Positions 35,433 through 44,634 of a DNA stretch of 64,000 nt are shown here, piece after piece. The first letter of the stretch is position 1, and every line of letters begins with the position of its first letter. The notes beneath the pieces are model-generated. The model did not search any database. It was given only the letters and a program-made list of their open reading frames with translations, and was not told the DNA's origin. The position numbers were made by a program, and so were the translations under genes. Location: NCBI RefSeq assembly GCF_900102855.1, contig NZ_FMWD01000004.1, forward strand, positions 199,627 through 263,626. The letters are read 5' to 3'. This DNA comes from Thiohalomonas denitrificans (GTDB lineage Bacteria > Pseudomonadota > Gammaproteobacteria > Thiohalomonadales > Thiohalomonadaceae).

Positions 35433-36638
35433 TCAGCGAATAATGCGGTCTATCGTGAGGGTGACCGGTTTTTCGGGGGCGGTGGTTACGACGCCTTCGA
35501 TATCGCCGGGATTGGCGCTTACGGAACCGCTTTTGCTAATGCGGGCGACGATCTCGAGTTGTGGGAAATCGCCCAGGGGCCGGTCGGCCATGGAGGCGTC
35601 GTCGTTCAGGGTGATGCTCAACGGAAGTTCGCCGGCTTTGCGTCGTTCCGCTGCCACCGGCATGCGGGAACCGGGTTCGCGGGCGAAGACGAACACGGTG
35701 TCATCCGGCTCGATGCGATCGGCGAGTTCGGGGGCAACGGCGACTTCAATCTGCAGCTCTGTCGTTGAGGCTGGGGCGCCGGCGCTAGCCGAAGGTTTGC
35801 CCTCGAGGCGCGCACGGGCTTCGGCGATTGCGGAATCCACCGTGCTACCCAGTTCACCCTCTGCGCCCAGCTGCGCCTTGACCTCCTGCCAGCGCTCAAT
35901 GGCCTTCGGATAGTCCCCCTGCTCGAAGGCATACATGCCGCTCAGCCACAGTGCCTCGGGATGGGACGAATCACGGACCAGCACGCGCCGTACCAGTTGG
36001 ATGGGTTCACCGGACATCCGGTTTCCGGCGGCGAGCGCCAGCGCCTGGGCGCGACCCAGTAGCAGCGAATTCTCTTCGCCGATCGCCTCGATGGCTTGCC
36101 CATAGGTGTCGGCGGCCTCCTCGTACCGACCCATGGCATTCAGCGTACGGCCCAGCATCTCCCAGGAGTCGAGATTGTCCGGGTTCTCTTTCAGGTGCTG
36201 CCGAAGTTCTGCAACGGCCCGTTCGAGGTCCGGCGCGCCGGACCGGGCCTGCTGCGCTGTCGGGGGCTTGGCACCGATCAGGTCGGTCGATCCCAACGGC
36301 AGGTAAAAGGCCAGCGCGGTCACCGGCACCAGCAGCGCCACTACCCAGGGCAGCCAGCTGCCGCCAGTCGTATCCCGCTGTGCGGTTTCGGACTCGGGGT
36401 CGACGTTGACGAGGAGATCGCGCTGCAGTTCGTGGAGGGCCTGTTCGAATTCGGCATCCGACAGGGTGCCATCATCGCGCTCCTGCTCCAGCTCAGCCGA
36501 ACGGTCCTTGTAAAGGGCTACATTGAGGTCGTCGCGTTGGGCTCCACGCGCCTGGGATGCTGCAAACAGAGGCCACAGGACGATGGCGAGTGCCACCGCC
36601 AGCATCAATACCACCAGCACGGCAAACAGCGTCATCAT
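35433..36638 (-). CDS. ccmI: Cytochrome c biogenesis protein CcmI
   Basis: A 401-residue apocytochrome chaperone. Two N-terminal membrane segments (LFAVLVVLMLAVALAIVLW and SWLPWVVALLVPVTALAFYL) flank a cytosolic loop. A periplasmic TPR region (about 145-270) should bind apocytochrome C-termini, and a further beta-rich domain (about 290-400) follows. The ATG overlaps the TGA of ccmH. It is the last gene of the ccm run. Confidence 0.92.
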   Translation of the reverse strand: MMTLFAVLVVLMLAVALAIVLWPLFAASQARGAQRDDLNVALYKDRSAELEQERDDGTLSDAEFEQALHELQRDLLVNVDPESETAQRDTTGGSWLPWVVALLVPVTALAFYLPLGSTDLIGAKPPTAQQARSGAPDLERAVAELRQHLKENPDNLDSWEMLGRTLNAMGRYEEAADTYGQAIEAIGEENSLLLGRAQALALAAGNRMSGEPIQLVRRVLVRDSSHPEALWLSGMYAFEQGDYPKAIERWQEVKAQLGAEGELGSTVDSAIAEARARLEGKPSASAGAPASTTELQIEVAVAPELADRIEPDDTVFVFAREPGSRMPVAAERRKAGELPLSITLNDDASMADRPLGDFPQLEIVARISKSGSVSANPGDIEGVVTTAPEKPVTLTIDRIIR

Positions 36639-37114
36639 TGGCCTCCTTTTTTCCGATCCGCGCCCGTCAGGCGCTCCAGGCGCTGCCGCTCGTCACTGCT
36701 CAACTCGTCACTGTCAACGGCATTGGCAGCCATCCGGCGGCGGACAAACACGAGCAGCGAGACACTGCCGATAACAAGCAGCAGTGCCGGTCCGAACCAC
36801 AGGAAATAGGTAGCGGGCTCCATCGGGGGCCGGTAGAGTACGAAGTCGCCGTAGCGAGCCACCATGTAACCGGTGATCTCATCGTTGCTCTTCCCGTCCT
36901 GGACCATTTCGTAGACCTTGCGCCGCAGGTCGACCGCCAGCTCGGCATTGGAGTCGGCCAGGTTCTGATTCTGGCAGACCGTACAACGCAGCTCCTCGGT
37001 CAACTGCCGGTACCGGTCTTCCTGTTCAGGGTCCTCGAAGGGGCGCGCATCAATGGCCGCTCCCGCCAGGGGCAGCCAAACGAGCAGAGCGATTGCCGTC
37101 AGCCACTTTTTCAT
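36635..37114 (-). CDS. ccmH: Cytochrome c biogenesis protein CcmH
   Basis: A 159-residue membrane-anchored thiol protein that keeps the apocytochrome CxxCH cysteines reduced for haem attachment. It has a signal peptide (MKKWLTAIALLVWLPLAGA), the family motif LRCTVCQNQNLADS with the CxxC, and a membrane anchor (YFLWFGPALLLVIGSVSLLVF). Start ATG at 37112-37114 overlaps the TGA of ccmG. Confidence 0.95.
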   Translation of the reverse strand: MKKWLTAIALLVWLPLAGAAIDARPFEDPEQEDRYRQLTEELRCTVCQNQNLADSNAELAVDLRRKVYEMVQDGKSNDEITGYMVARYGDFVLYRPPMEPATYFLWFGPALLLVIGSVSLLVFVRRRMAANAVDSDELSSDERQRLERLTGADRKKGGQ

Positions 37115-37665
37115 GAACTTTCCGCCTTCAGTCGATCGATCACCGGCTTCATTTTCTTCTCCCACGACTCGGGACCCAGTGGGCCGACGTGTTTGTAGCG
37201 AACCATCCCGTTGCTATCGACGACAAAGGTCTCGGGCACGCCGTAGACACCCCAGTCGATACCCACATCACCCGGGAGGTCGAAGCCGCTGGCGACATAG
37301 GGGTCACCGTGGCGCTTCAGCCAGCGGATGGCATCGGCGCGCTCGTCCTTGTAGTTGAGGCCGTAGATGGGTACCTCACCACGACGAGACAGTTCCATCA
37401 GGAACGGATGCTCCTGGCGACAGGCCACGCACCAGCTCGCCCAGACGTTGAAGAGGCTGACCGGATGTTGCGCGAACACCGCATTGGAGACCGATGTGTC
37501 ACGAGCGACCGCAGGCAGATCAAATTCCGGGGCTGCCTGGTTGATCAACGGTGAAGGAATATCCCGCGGGTTGTAGTCGCCCTGTCCAATCTGCACCAGG
37601 GCGAAATAGAAAAGCCCGACCATGGCGCCGAAGATGATCAGCGGCACCAAAAAGCGCGTCTTCAT
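37111..37665 (-). CDS. ccmG: Thiol:disulfide interchange protein CcmG/DsbE
   Basis: A 184-residue membrane-anchored thioredoxin-fold reductant for CcmH. An N-terminal helix (FLVPLIIFGAMVGLFYFALV) precedes the thioredoxin domain with the active site WASWCVACRQEHP and the cis-Pro loop GVPETFVVDSNG. Its ATG overlaps the ccmF TGA. Confidence 0.95.
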   Translation of the reverse strand: MKTRFLVPLIIFGAMVGLFYFALVQIGQGDYNPRDIPSPLINQAAPEFDLPAVARDTSVSNAVFAQHPVSLFNVWASWCVACRQEHPFLMELSRRGEVPIYGLNYKDERADAIRWLKRHGDPYVASGFDLPGDVGIDWGVYGVPETFVVDSNGMVRYKHVGPLGPESWEKKMKPVIDRLKAESS

Positions 37666-39626
37666 GCGTTTTCTCCCCGCTCCGAGGTTCCATGCCGGCT
37701 CAGCCGGTAGCGCCGATCCGACGCAGCCAGCAGACCGCCCAGCGCCATCAGCAACCCACCCAGCCAGATCCAGCGAACGAATGGCTTGTGGTAGATCCGC
37801 AGCGCCCAGGCGCCGCTATCGTCCAGTTGCTCACCCATCGCCACATAGAGGTCACGGGTCAGACCGGCATCGATGCCCGCTTCGGTCATCGGCATCCCCT
37901 GGACGTTGTAGACACGTTTTTCAGTCTCCAGCAGGGCTACCTGGCGGTCACCATCAGTCACCCGAACCACGCCGGTATTGGACATGTAGTTCGGACCCCT
38001 GCGCTGGTCGACGCCTTCGAAGTTGAAGGCAAGGCCTGCCACCTCGACGCTGTCTCCCGGGGCCATACGCAAATCCCGCTCCTCCCCGAAGTAGCTGGAG
38101 AAGGTGACGCCGATAACCGTAGCGGCCACACCGATGTGAGCCAGACTCATCCCCCAGAAACTGGGTGACAGCTTTCGCAGGCCCGCAACGGTCGATTCGG
38201 CATTGCGCGTGCGGTGGTGAACATCGAGAAGCACGGTCAACAGCACCCAGAACGACAGCGCCGCCCCCACTGCCGCCATGGCCGGCACTTCGCCGTAAAG
38301 CCACCAGGGGAGCAGTGCTCCCAATACGGCGGACACGATCAGTACCACCGTAAGAACCGGCAACAGCCGATTGACCCGGTCCCGCTTCCAGCGGGTGAGC
38401 GGACCGAGGCCCATGGCAAGGATCAACGGGATCATCAACGGCACGAAGACCGCATTGAAGTACGGCGGTCCCACCGAGATCTTGCCGACCCCCAGAGCAT
38501 CCAGGACCAGCGGATAGAGCGTCCCCAGCAGAATGGTTCCCGCGGCCACCGCCAGCAACACGTTGTTGCCGAGCAGCAGCGTCTCACGGGAGAAGAGGGA
38601 AAAGCGGCCGGTACTTTTCACCGCGGGCGCACGCAGGGCGTAGATGAACAGGGAACCGCCCACCACCGCTCCGAGCAGCATGAGAATGAAGACGCCGCGG
38701 GCCGGGTCGTTGGCGAAGGCGTGCACCGACGTCAGCACCCCGGAACGTACCAGGAAGGTCCCCAGCAGGCTCAGGGCGAAGGCGAAGATCGCCAGCAGAA
38801 CGGTCCAGCTTTTGAAGGCACCCCGCTTCTCCGACACGGCCAGCGAGTGCATCAGCGCGATACCCACCAGCCAGGGAATGAATGAGGCATTCTCGACCGG
38901 GTCCCAGAACCACCAGCCGCCCCAGCCGAGTTCGTAATAGGCCCACCAGCTACCGAGGGCGATGCCCAGGGTCAGAAAGGCCCACGCCAAAATGGTCCAG
39001 GGCCGCGACCAACGGGCCCAGGCCGCGTCGAGCCGGCCACCCAGCAGTGCGGCAACGGCAAAGGCGAAGGCGACGGAAAACCCCACATAGCCCATGTAGA
39101 GCATGGGCGGATGGATCACCAGCCCCGGGTCCTGCAGCAGCGGATTGAGATCGCGGCCATCCATCGGAGCCGGCCAGATACGATCGAAGGGATTGGAGGT
39201 CAGGAGCATGAACAGCAGGAAGCCGCTGCTCACCAACCCCATTACTCCGATGACGCGCGCGACCATCTCGACCGGCAGGCGGCGGCTGAACAGCCCGACC
39301 GCCACCGTCCACAGCCCCATCATCACCACCCATAGCAGCAGCGAACCTTCATGCCCGCCCCACACTGCCGAGATACGATAGATCAGCGGCAACTGGGAAT
39401 TGGAGTTCTGGGCGGCATAGGTGACGGAGAAGTCGTTGGTGACAAAGGCGTAGGTCAGGCCGGCGTAGGCAAGCGCAAGAAAAAGGAATTGGCCCCACGC
39501 CGCCGGGCGCGCCACCGCCATCCAGTGAGTGCGCCCGGTGGCGGCTCCGGCCAGGGGTACGACACCCTGTACCATGGCGAGCACAAGGGCGAGAATCAGT
39601 GCAAAATGTCCCAGCTCCGGAACCAT
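37662..39626 (-). CDS. ccmF: Haem lyase CcmF
   Basis: A 654-residue polytopic membrane protein that joins haem to apocytochrome c together with CcmH and CcmI. About fourteen membrane helices are evident, with the WWD haem-handling motif (GWGGWWFWDPVENASFIPWL) and conserved periplasmic histidines. Length is typical. It lies between ccmE (two bases) and ccmG (overlap). Confidence 0.96.
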   Translation of the reverse strand: MVPELGHFALILALVLAMVQGVVPLAGAATGRTHWMAVARPAAWGQFLFLALAYAGLTYAFVTNDFSVTYAAQNSNSQLPLIYRISAVWGGHEGSLLLWVVMMGLWTVAVGLFSRRLPVEMVARVIGVMGLVSSGFLLFMLLTSNPFDRIWPAPMDGRDLNPLLQDPGLVIHPPMLYMGYVGFSVAFAFAVAALLGGRLDAAWARWSRPWTILAWAFLTLGIALGSWWAYYELGWGGWWFWDPVENASFIPWLVGIALMHSLAVSEKRGAFKSWTVLLAIFAFALSLLGTFLVRSGVLTSVHAFANDPARGVFILMLLGAVVGGSLFIYALRAPAVKSTGRFSLFSRETLLLGNNVLLAVAAGTILLGTLYPLVLDALGVGKISVGPPYFNAVFVPLMIPLILAMGLGPLTRWKRDRVNRLLPVLTVVLIVSAVLGALLPWWLYGEVPAMAAVGAALSFWVLLTVLLDVHHRTRNAESTVAGLRKLSPSFWGMSLAHIGVAATVIGVTFSSYFGEERDLRMAPGDSVEVAGLAFNFEGVDQRRGPNYMSNTGVVRVTDGDRQVALLETEKRVYNVQGMPMTEAGIDAGLTRDLYVAMGEQLDDSGAWALRIYHKPFVRWIWLGGLLMALGGLLAASDRRYRLSRHGTSERGENA

Positions 39627-39628
39627 AA

Positions 39629-40087
39629 TCAGCGCTCCGTCTTCTGGTCGGTAACCCCGAGGCTACGTGCAGTTTCCAAGGCGTGCTCCACTTCCGGTGG
39701 CATGTAGTTCTCATCGTGCTTGGCAAGTACTTCGTCCGCCATGAAGCGTCCGTCGCCACCGATACGTCCCTGGGCGACGATGCCCTGCCCTTCACGGAAC
39801 AAATCGGGAAGGATGCCGCGATGATAAATAATCACGGACTCCGCACCGTCGGTTACGCCGAACTGGACCTCCAGGCTGTCGGGGTCCCGGGATACGGTGC
39901 CCTCTTCTACCAGCCCACCCAACCGGAAGGTGTGGCCGCGGGGTGCTTCGCCGGCCACTACCTGGGAGGGGCTGTAGAAGAGATTGATATTCTCACTGAG
40001 GGCAACCAGCGCCAGTGCTGCAGCAACGCCGACACCGACCACAATAACACCCGCAAGGATCAGCCGGTTTTTCCGAATGGGGTTCAT
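39629..40087 (-). CDS. ccmE: Haem chaperone CcmE
   Basis: A 152-residue periplasmic haem carrier anchored by one helix ([22 protein letters not shown]). The beta-barrel domain ends in the haem-binding motif [12 protein letters not shown] with the covalent His. Its ATG overlaps the ccmD TGA. Confidence 0.96.
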   Translation of the reverse strand: MNPIRKNRLILAGVIVVGVGVAAALALVALSENINLFYSPSQVVAGEAPRGHTFRLGGLVEEGTVSRDPDSLEVQFGVTDGAESVIIYHRGILPDLFREGQGIVAQGRIGGDGRFMADEVLAKHDENYMPPEVEHALETARSLGVTDQKTER

Positions 40088-40242
40088 ACCTTCCTCCGCT
40101 GATTCTGCCGCCGAATACGCTTCAGCAAACGCTGTTCACAGCGCAACGGCACCCAAACATTCCACACCACGATTACGAAGGCAAGTGCGAACGACGACCA
40201 TACGTAGAGCGCATATCCCCCCATGGAAAATATGTTAGACAT
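40084..40242 (-). CDS. ccmD: Haem exporter subunit CcmD
   Basis: A 52-residue single-helix membrane protein ([20 protein letters not shown], then a basic tail [19 protein letters not shown]) that helps release holo-CcmE from CcmABC. I chose the ATG at 40240-40242, overlapping the ccmC end by eight bases. Confidence 0.92.
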   Translation of the reverse strand: MSNIFSMGGYALYVWSSFALAFVIVVWNVWVPLRCEQRLLKRIRRQNQRRKV

Positions 40243-40978
40243 CAGCTTTTCCTGCGAGTTCCCGAACCCAGCCACTGCGTCGTTCCCGATCGAGGATTTC
40301 GCAGCGGACCCGACGCAATACCACCGCCGCGTACAGGGTGGTGAAGGAGATCGCCATCATCAACAGTGGCACCAGCATGCTCCAGTGAATGGAGGGCCTG
40401 TCCAGCTTGGTGACGGTGGCGCCCTGGTGCAGCGTATTCCACCATTCGACCGAGTAATGAATGATGGGGATGTTCACCACGCCCACCAGCGCCAGCACCG
40501 CCGTGGCACGGGCCGCCGTGTCACGATCCTCAATGGCGTTGTGGAGCGCGATATATCCGAGATAGAGGAACAGCAGGATCAACTCGGAGGTGAGCCGCGC
40601 ATCCCAGATCCACCAGGTGCCCCACATGGGCTTGCCCCAGAGGGAGCCGGTAGCGAGGGCCAGAAAGGTGAACCAGGCGCCGATGGGGGCGCTGGCATGG
40701 GCCACCGCGGAGGCAACCTTGATTCGCCAGACCATGCCCACCGTGGCCGCCACCGCCATGTTGACGTAGACGAACATCGACAGCCAGGCGGCCGGTACGT
40801 GCACATACATGATGCGCACGCTCTCCCCCTGCTGGTAATCGGGGGGGGAGTTGAATAGCGCCAGATAAAGACCCGGCAAGCCGAACAGCAACGCGGCTAT
40901 GCCGAACCAGCGCGAGGCGCTGCCCGCAAAGTGGTAAAAACGCTTCGGCGAGGCAAGTCGATGTATCCAGTTCCACAT
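40235..40978 (-). CDS. ccmC: Haem-handling protein CcmC
   Basis: A 247-residue six-helix membrane protein that loads haem on CcmE. The WWD motif is WGTWWIWDARLTSEL, with conserved histidines in YVHVPAAW and IIHYSVEWW. It is followed directly by ccmD. About 356 bases, including a repeat element, separate it from ccmB upstream, so it may be less tightly coupled than usual. Confidence 0.95.
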   Translation of the reverse strand: MWNWIHRLASPKRFYHFAGSASRWFGIAALLFGLPGLYLALFNSPPDYQQGESVRIMYVHVPAAWLSMFVYVNMAVAATVGMVWRIKVASAVAHASAPIGAWFTFLALATGSLWGKPMWGTWWIWDARLTSELILLFLYLGYIALHNAIEDRDTAARATAVLALVGVVNIPIIHYSVEWWNTLHQGATVTKLDRPSIHWSMLVPLLMMAISFTTLYAAVVLRRVRCEILDRERRSGWVRELAGKADV

Positions 40979-41124
40979 AGTCAGATATCGTTCAGCTTAA
41001 TGTTTATGAGCCACCGAAGAGGCAGAGAGTTCATTGCATAAAGACCCTCTGTATTCAGTGGTTGCCCACCTCAATTCAAATTCCGCTGTATCCGGTGCCG
41101 CCTTTGGCACCGGCAATGGTGCTA

Positions 41125-41334
41125 CGTAGGGCGCATTCTGACAGGCCACCCCATTCCCACAAAGCCGATGACCTCGCGGAAAACTCCCTACCCCGTGTGG
41201 GGCACATCCAAATGCGCCGGCTCCGATCACCACCGGAGCGGTGCATTTGAATGTGCCCCCAACCATGGTGGGTGCACTCTGTAAATTGATCGGCTCCGAT
41301 AAAACACGGTTGCATATCCAAGAATGCACCCTAC
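41125..41334. repeat. MITE-like family A copy between ccmB and ccmC
   Basis: CGTAGGGCGCATTCTGACAGG to AAGAATGCACCCTAC, ending at 41334, one base before the stop codon of ccmB (complement of 41335-41337). About 65 bp longer than the short copies, with an extra GTGCATTTGAATGTGCCCCC segment. Confidence 0.8.
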
Positions 41335-42018
41335 TTAATTCAGGCTGATCCGCAGGGCGGCGGCAGCGGCCAGTGGCGCGAGGGCCACCGACAGGGCCAG
41401 CAGCGCCCCGAGCAGTGCCAGCTGACCCGTGACCTCGAGACCGGCATCGGCGTTGCCTACGGCGCCGGCGGCGAAGATCAATACGGGGATGTACAGCGGC
41501 AGCACCAGCAGCGACAGCAGTACACCACCACGGCGCAATCCCACCGTCAATGCCACCCCGATGGCACCGACCAGACTGAGCACCGGGGTGCCCAGCGCCA
41601 GTGTGGCTAGCAAAACCCCCATAACCGCAGGGTCCATGTGCAGCAGAAGCGCCAGCAGGGGTGCGAGAAACAGGAGCGGCACCCCGCTGATAAGCCAGTG
41701 CGCAAGCACCTTGGACAGCACCACCAGCGATAGCGGGTGAGGACTCAGCAGGATCTGTTCGAGAGTACCGTCATCAAAATCGGAACGGAACATCCCCTCG
41801 AGCGACAGCATCGCGGCAAGCAGCGCCGCCACCCAGACCACACCGGGAGCCAGGGTCTGCAGCAGCACCGGGTCCGGACTGATACCGAGAGGAAACAGGG
41901 TCACCACTATGGTGAAGAAAACCAGGGGATTGGCGAGTTGCGAGCGATGGCGATAGGCCAGCAGCAGGTCGCGTCGCAAGGTTGCCAGCAATGCGCTGCT
42001 CAGACTCGTTTCAGCCAT
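41335..42018 (-). CDS. ccmB: Haem exporter membrane subunit CcmB
   Basis: A 227-residue protein with six membrane helices, the ABC permease paired with CcmA in the complex that releases holo-CcmE. It has the family stretch FFTIVVTLFPLGISPDP and GMFRSDFDDGTLEQILLSPHPL. It overlaps ccmA by eight bases. A repeat element begins right after its stop. Confidence 0.95.
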   Translation of the reverse strand: MAETSLSSALLATLRRDLLLAYRHRSQLANPLVFFTIVVTLFPLGISPDPVLLQTLAPGVVWVAALLAAMLSLEGMFRSDFDDGTLEQILLSPHPLSLVVLSKVLAHWLISGVPLLFLAPLLALLLHMDPAVMGVLLATLALGTPVLSLVGAIGVALTVGLRRGGVLLSLLVLPLYIPVLIFAAGAVGNADAGLEVTGQLALLGALLALSVALAPLAAAAALRISLN

Positions 42019-42661
42019 CGGAGAGGTCCAACTTGATCACTTCGCCGCGCTCGAAGGCCATGACATGGTGAGTGGTGACCACGGCCAGGCCATCCGCCGC
42101 CAAATGCTCGGCCAACAGTCTCTCTACCATATCCCGCCCCTGGGGATCGAGGGCCGTGAAGGGCTCATCCAGTATCCACAATCTGGCCTCGGTGAGCAGC
42201 AGGCGCGCCAATGCGACCCGCCGCTGCTGACCGGCCGACAGCCTTCGGCAGGGGACCTCCTCGCACTCTGCGGGAAGCCCCAGCCGCTCCAGGGCCTGCT
42301 CTGCGGACATGCCGGTGCGCCGCAGTCGTCCTGCCTGAAAGAATTCCAGGTTTTCGAGGGGTGAAAGGTCGCCCTTTACACCAGGCACATGGCCGACATA
42401 ACAGAGATCGGTGACGAAATCCGCATGGGTCTCCCGGATATTGCGCTTGTTCCAGCGCACTTCACCACTGGTGGGCAGGGTGAGGCCGCAGAGAATCCGC
42501 AAGAGCGTGGTTTTTCCACTGCCGTTGCGTCCCTCGATCTGGAGGACTTGGCCGGGCAGGACCGACAACTCCAGATTCGAGAAAAGCGGCTCGTCGTTAC
42601 GCTCCATGTGAAGCGCGTGTGTTTGCAGCAATGTCGGCAACGAAGAGGGGGAAAAGTTCAC
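42011..42661 (-). CDS. ccmA: Haem exporter ATPase CcmA
   Basis: A 216-residue ABC ATPase. Walker A is GRNGSGKTTLLR, the ABC signature CRRLSAGQQRRVALARL, and Walker B LWILDEPFTALD. It drives the CcmABCD step of haem transfer. The frame's GTG at 42659-42661 has no ribosome site; an in-frame TTG a few codons later would match family N-termini better, so the exact start is uncertain. First gene of ccmABCDEFGHI. Confidence 0.94.
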   Translation of the reverse strand: MNFSPSSLPTLLQTHALHMERNDEPLFSNLELSVLPGQVLQIEGRNGSGKTTLLRILCGLTLPTSGEVRWNKRNIRETHADFVTDLCYVGHVPGVKGDLSPLENLEFFQAGRLRRTGMSAEQALERLGLPAECEEVPCRRLSAGQQRRVALARLLLTEARLWILDEPFTALDPQGRDMVERLLAEHLAADGLAVVTTHHVMAFERGEVIKLDLSDG

Positions 42662-42825
42662 GTATCGTTAATTCGTCAATTAAAAGTCTGTCAAATATCA
42701 GTCGTCACTTATTTTGAAGTGATTCTTTGTGACGGCAGAAAAAGAGGCCATTGATTCCACTGACACCCACATTACCACACATTCTTTTGAAGGTTGCGAA
42801 CTCTCGCTATCCGCTGGTTTCGGCC

Positions 42826-43215
42826 CGGTTGCCGGCGATGTAGGTCGGGCTTTAGCCCGTCGGAATTTGATGACGGCCTGAAGGCCGACCTACAGGGGAT
42901 CGGCGTCGATCCAGGATTGGGCGTCGATGCACGGCGCCGGTTTCTTGCAGGGTGCATTCTTCAAATGACCGATTCTCCGGTCAATGATGGGGTTCGCGGG
43001 CTCACCCCATCCTACATCCGTGCTCGCGGTTCACGTTCAGTGACGGCCGGAAAGCCGACCTACAGGGGATCGGCGTCGATGCACGGCGCCGGTTTCCCGC
43101 AGGGTGCATTCTTCAAATGCACTGATTCTCCGGTCAATGATGGGGTTGGCGGGCTCACCCCATCCTACATTCGTGCTGCCGGTTCACGTTCAGTGACGGC
43201 CGGAAAGCCGGAAGG
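42826..43215. repeat. Duplicated 152-bp repeat cassette, left flank of the 13-gene operon
   Basis: Two copies start near 42926 and 43078 (GATGCACGGCGCCGGTTTC, then GCAGGGTGCATTCTTCAAAT, CCGGTCAATGATGGGGTT and CTCACCCCATCCTACAT). A GGCCGGAAAGCCGACCTACA hairpin-type spacer separates them. The same cassette lies in inverted orientation at 54000-54310. The 590-base gap between ccmA and the response regulator holds nothing else. Confidence 0.8.
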
Positions 43216-43253
43216 CCGGCCTACATTGCCACATGATTTCCTGCGCGGGACCA

Positions 43254-44618
43254 CTAGGCTTCCAGCCCGTGGCGCTTGATCTTGCGCCACAGGGTGGATT
43301 TGTCGATACCGAGAATCTCGGCAGTGAGGTTACGATCACCCTGGGTATCACGCAGGATCTTGCGGATAAACCAGATTTCCAGTTCCTCGAGGCTCTGCGG
43401 TGGAATCGTTCCGCCATCATCGGTTTGGGCTTCGGAGGTTCGCGACAGATGCGGCGGTAACAGGTCGCTCCCGATTTCGTCGCTCTCGCACAGAATCACC
43501 ATGCGCTGAATCAGATGCTCCAGCTCGCGGACATTGCCCGGCCAGTCGTGCCGCAGCAGGCCGGCGAGCACCTCGGTAGAGAGGCGGCGCACCGGCTTGC
43601 CATACTGGCTCGCAAACTTGTTGAGGAAGAAATAGCCGAGCACCGGCACGTCGCCACGACGCTCGCGCAGCGGCGGAATCGCCACCTCCATCACCATCAG
43701 CCGGTAATAGAGATCCTCGCGAAAATCGCCGCTGGCGATCAGTTCCTGCATCGGCCGGTTGCTGGCGGCAAGTACCCTGACATCCACGTGGCGCGGCTCG
43801 GTACCGCCCATGGGATAGAACCCGCCATCTTCCAGCACCCGCAGCAGCTTCGCCTGGAGTGACAGGGAGGCGTTGTTGATTTCGTCCAGAAACAGCGTTC
43901 CGCCGCTGGCGGTCTCGAACAGGCCGGGCTTGGTGCGATCGGCACCGGTAAAGGCGCCTTTCTGAAAGCCGAACAGTTCGCTCTCGATCAGGTGTTCGGG
44001 AATCGCGGCGCAGTTGATGGCAACGAAGGGACGATCGTGCCGATTGCTCTGCATGTGCATCTGCCGGGCGACGACCTCCTTGCCACAACCGCTCTCGCCG
44101 GTGATCAGGATACTGCAGTCATAGCCGGCAGCGGCGTCGATGGTCTGCTGCACGCGAACCATCGCCTGCGATTGACCAATCAATCCGCCGTTTTCCTTAT
44201 AGATCCGGTTCTGGGCTCGCAGGCGACGGTTCTCTTCACTCAGCTGGAAGTGCTCAAGAGCACGCTCGACCGTGCAGCGCAATTCGAGGTTTTCAAAAGG
44301 CTTCCGAATATAGTCGAACGCATCGCTCTTGAACGCCTCGATGGCCGACTCCACCGTGGCGTAGCCGGTCACCAGCACGACCTGGGTCAGGGGACTGACG
44401 GCCTTTGCGTGCTTGAGTACCTGAAGGCCATCCGGACCGGGCATGCGCAGGTCCGTCACCACCACGGCGATGTCATTGGCATCAAGCAACGAATTAGCCT
44501 CGTCCGCATCGCGGGCGCAGATCACGTTACCCAAAGGTTCAAGCACATTCGCGATCAGCCCGCGCATGTGCACATCATCTTCCGACACCAGGATCGTGGG
44601 GCGGTTTTCTGTAGTCAT
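43254..44618 (-). CDS. Sigma-54 response regulator (NtrC family)
   Basis: A 454-residue activator. The receiver domain (1-120) has phospho-acceptor Asp56 in VVVTDLRMPG. The AAA+ domain (about 145-375) has Walker A GESGCGKE and the sigma-54 contact loop GAFTGA near 218. The C-terminal Fis-type HTH (NLTAEILGIDKSTLWRKIKR) binds DNA. It is 16 bases from its cognate kinase gene and is the last gene of the 13-gene run. Its likely target is the sigma-54 promoter at 53740, before the first gene, which would make the operon autoregulated. Confidence 0.93.
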   Translation of the reverse strand: MTTENRPTILVSEDDVHMRGLIANVLEPLGNVICARDADEANSLLDANDIAVVVTDLRMPGPDGLQVLKHAKAVSPLTQVVLVTGYATVESAIEAFKSDAFDYIRKPFENLELRCTVERALEHFQLSEENRRLRAQNRIYKENGGLIGQSQAMVRVQQTIDAAAGYDCSILITGESGCGKEVVARQMHMQSNRHDRPFVAINCAAIPEHLIESELFGFQKGAFTGADRTKPGLFETASGGTLFLDEINNASLSLQAKLLRVLEDGGFYPMGGTEPRHVDVRVLAASNRPMQELIASGDFREDLYYRLMVMEVAIPPLRERRGDVPVLGYFFLNKFASQYGKPVRRLSTEVLAGLLRHDWPGNVRELEHLIQRMVILCESDEIGSDLLPPHLSRTSEAQTDDGGTIPPQSLEELEIWFIRKILRDTQGDRNLTAEILGIDKSTLWRKIKRHGLEA

Positions 44619-44634
44619 AGAGTCGGGGATTCGC

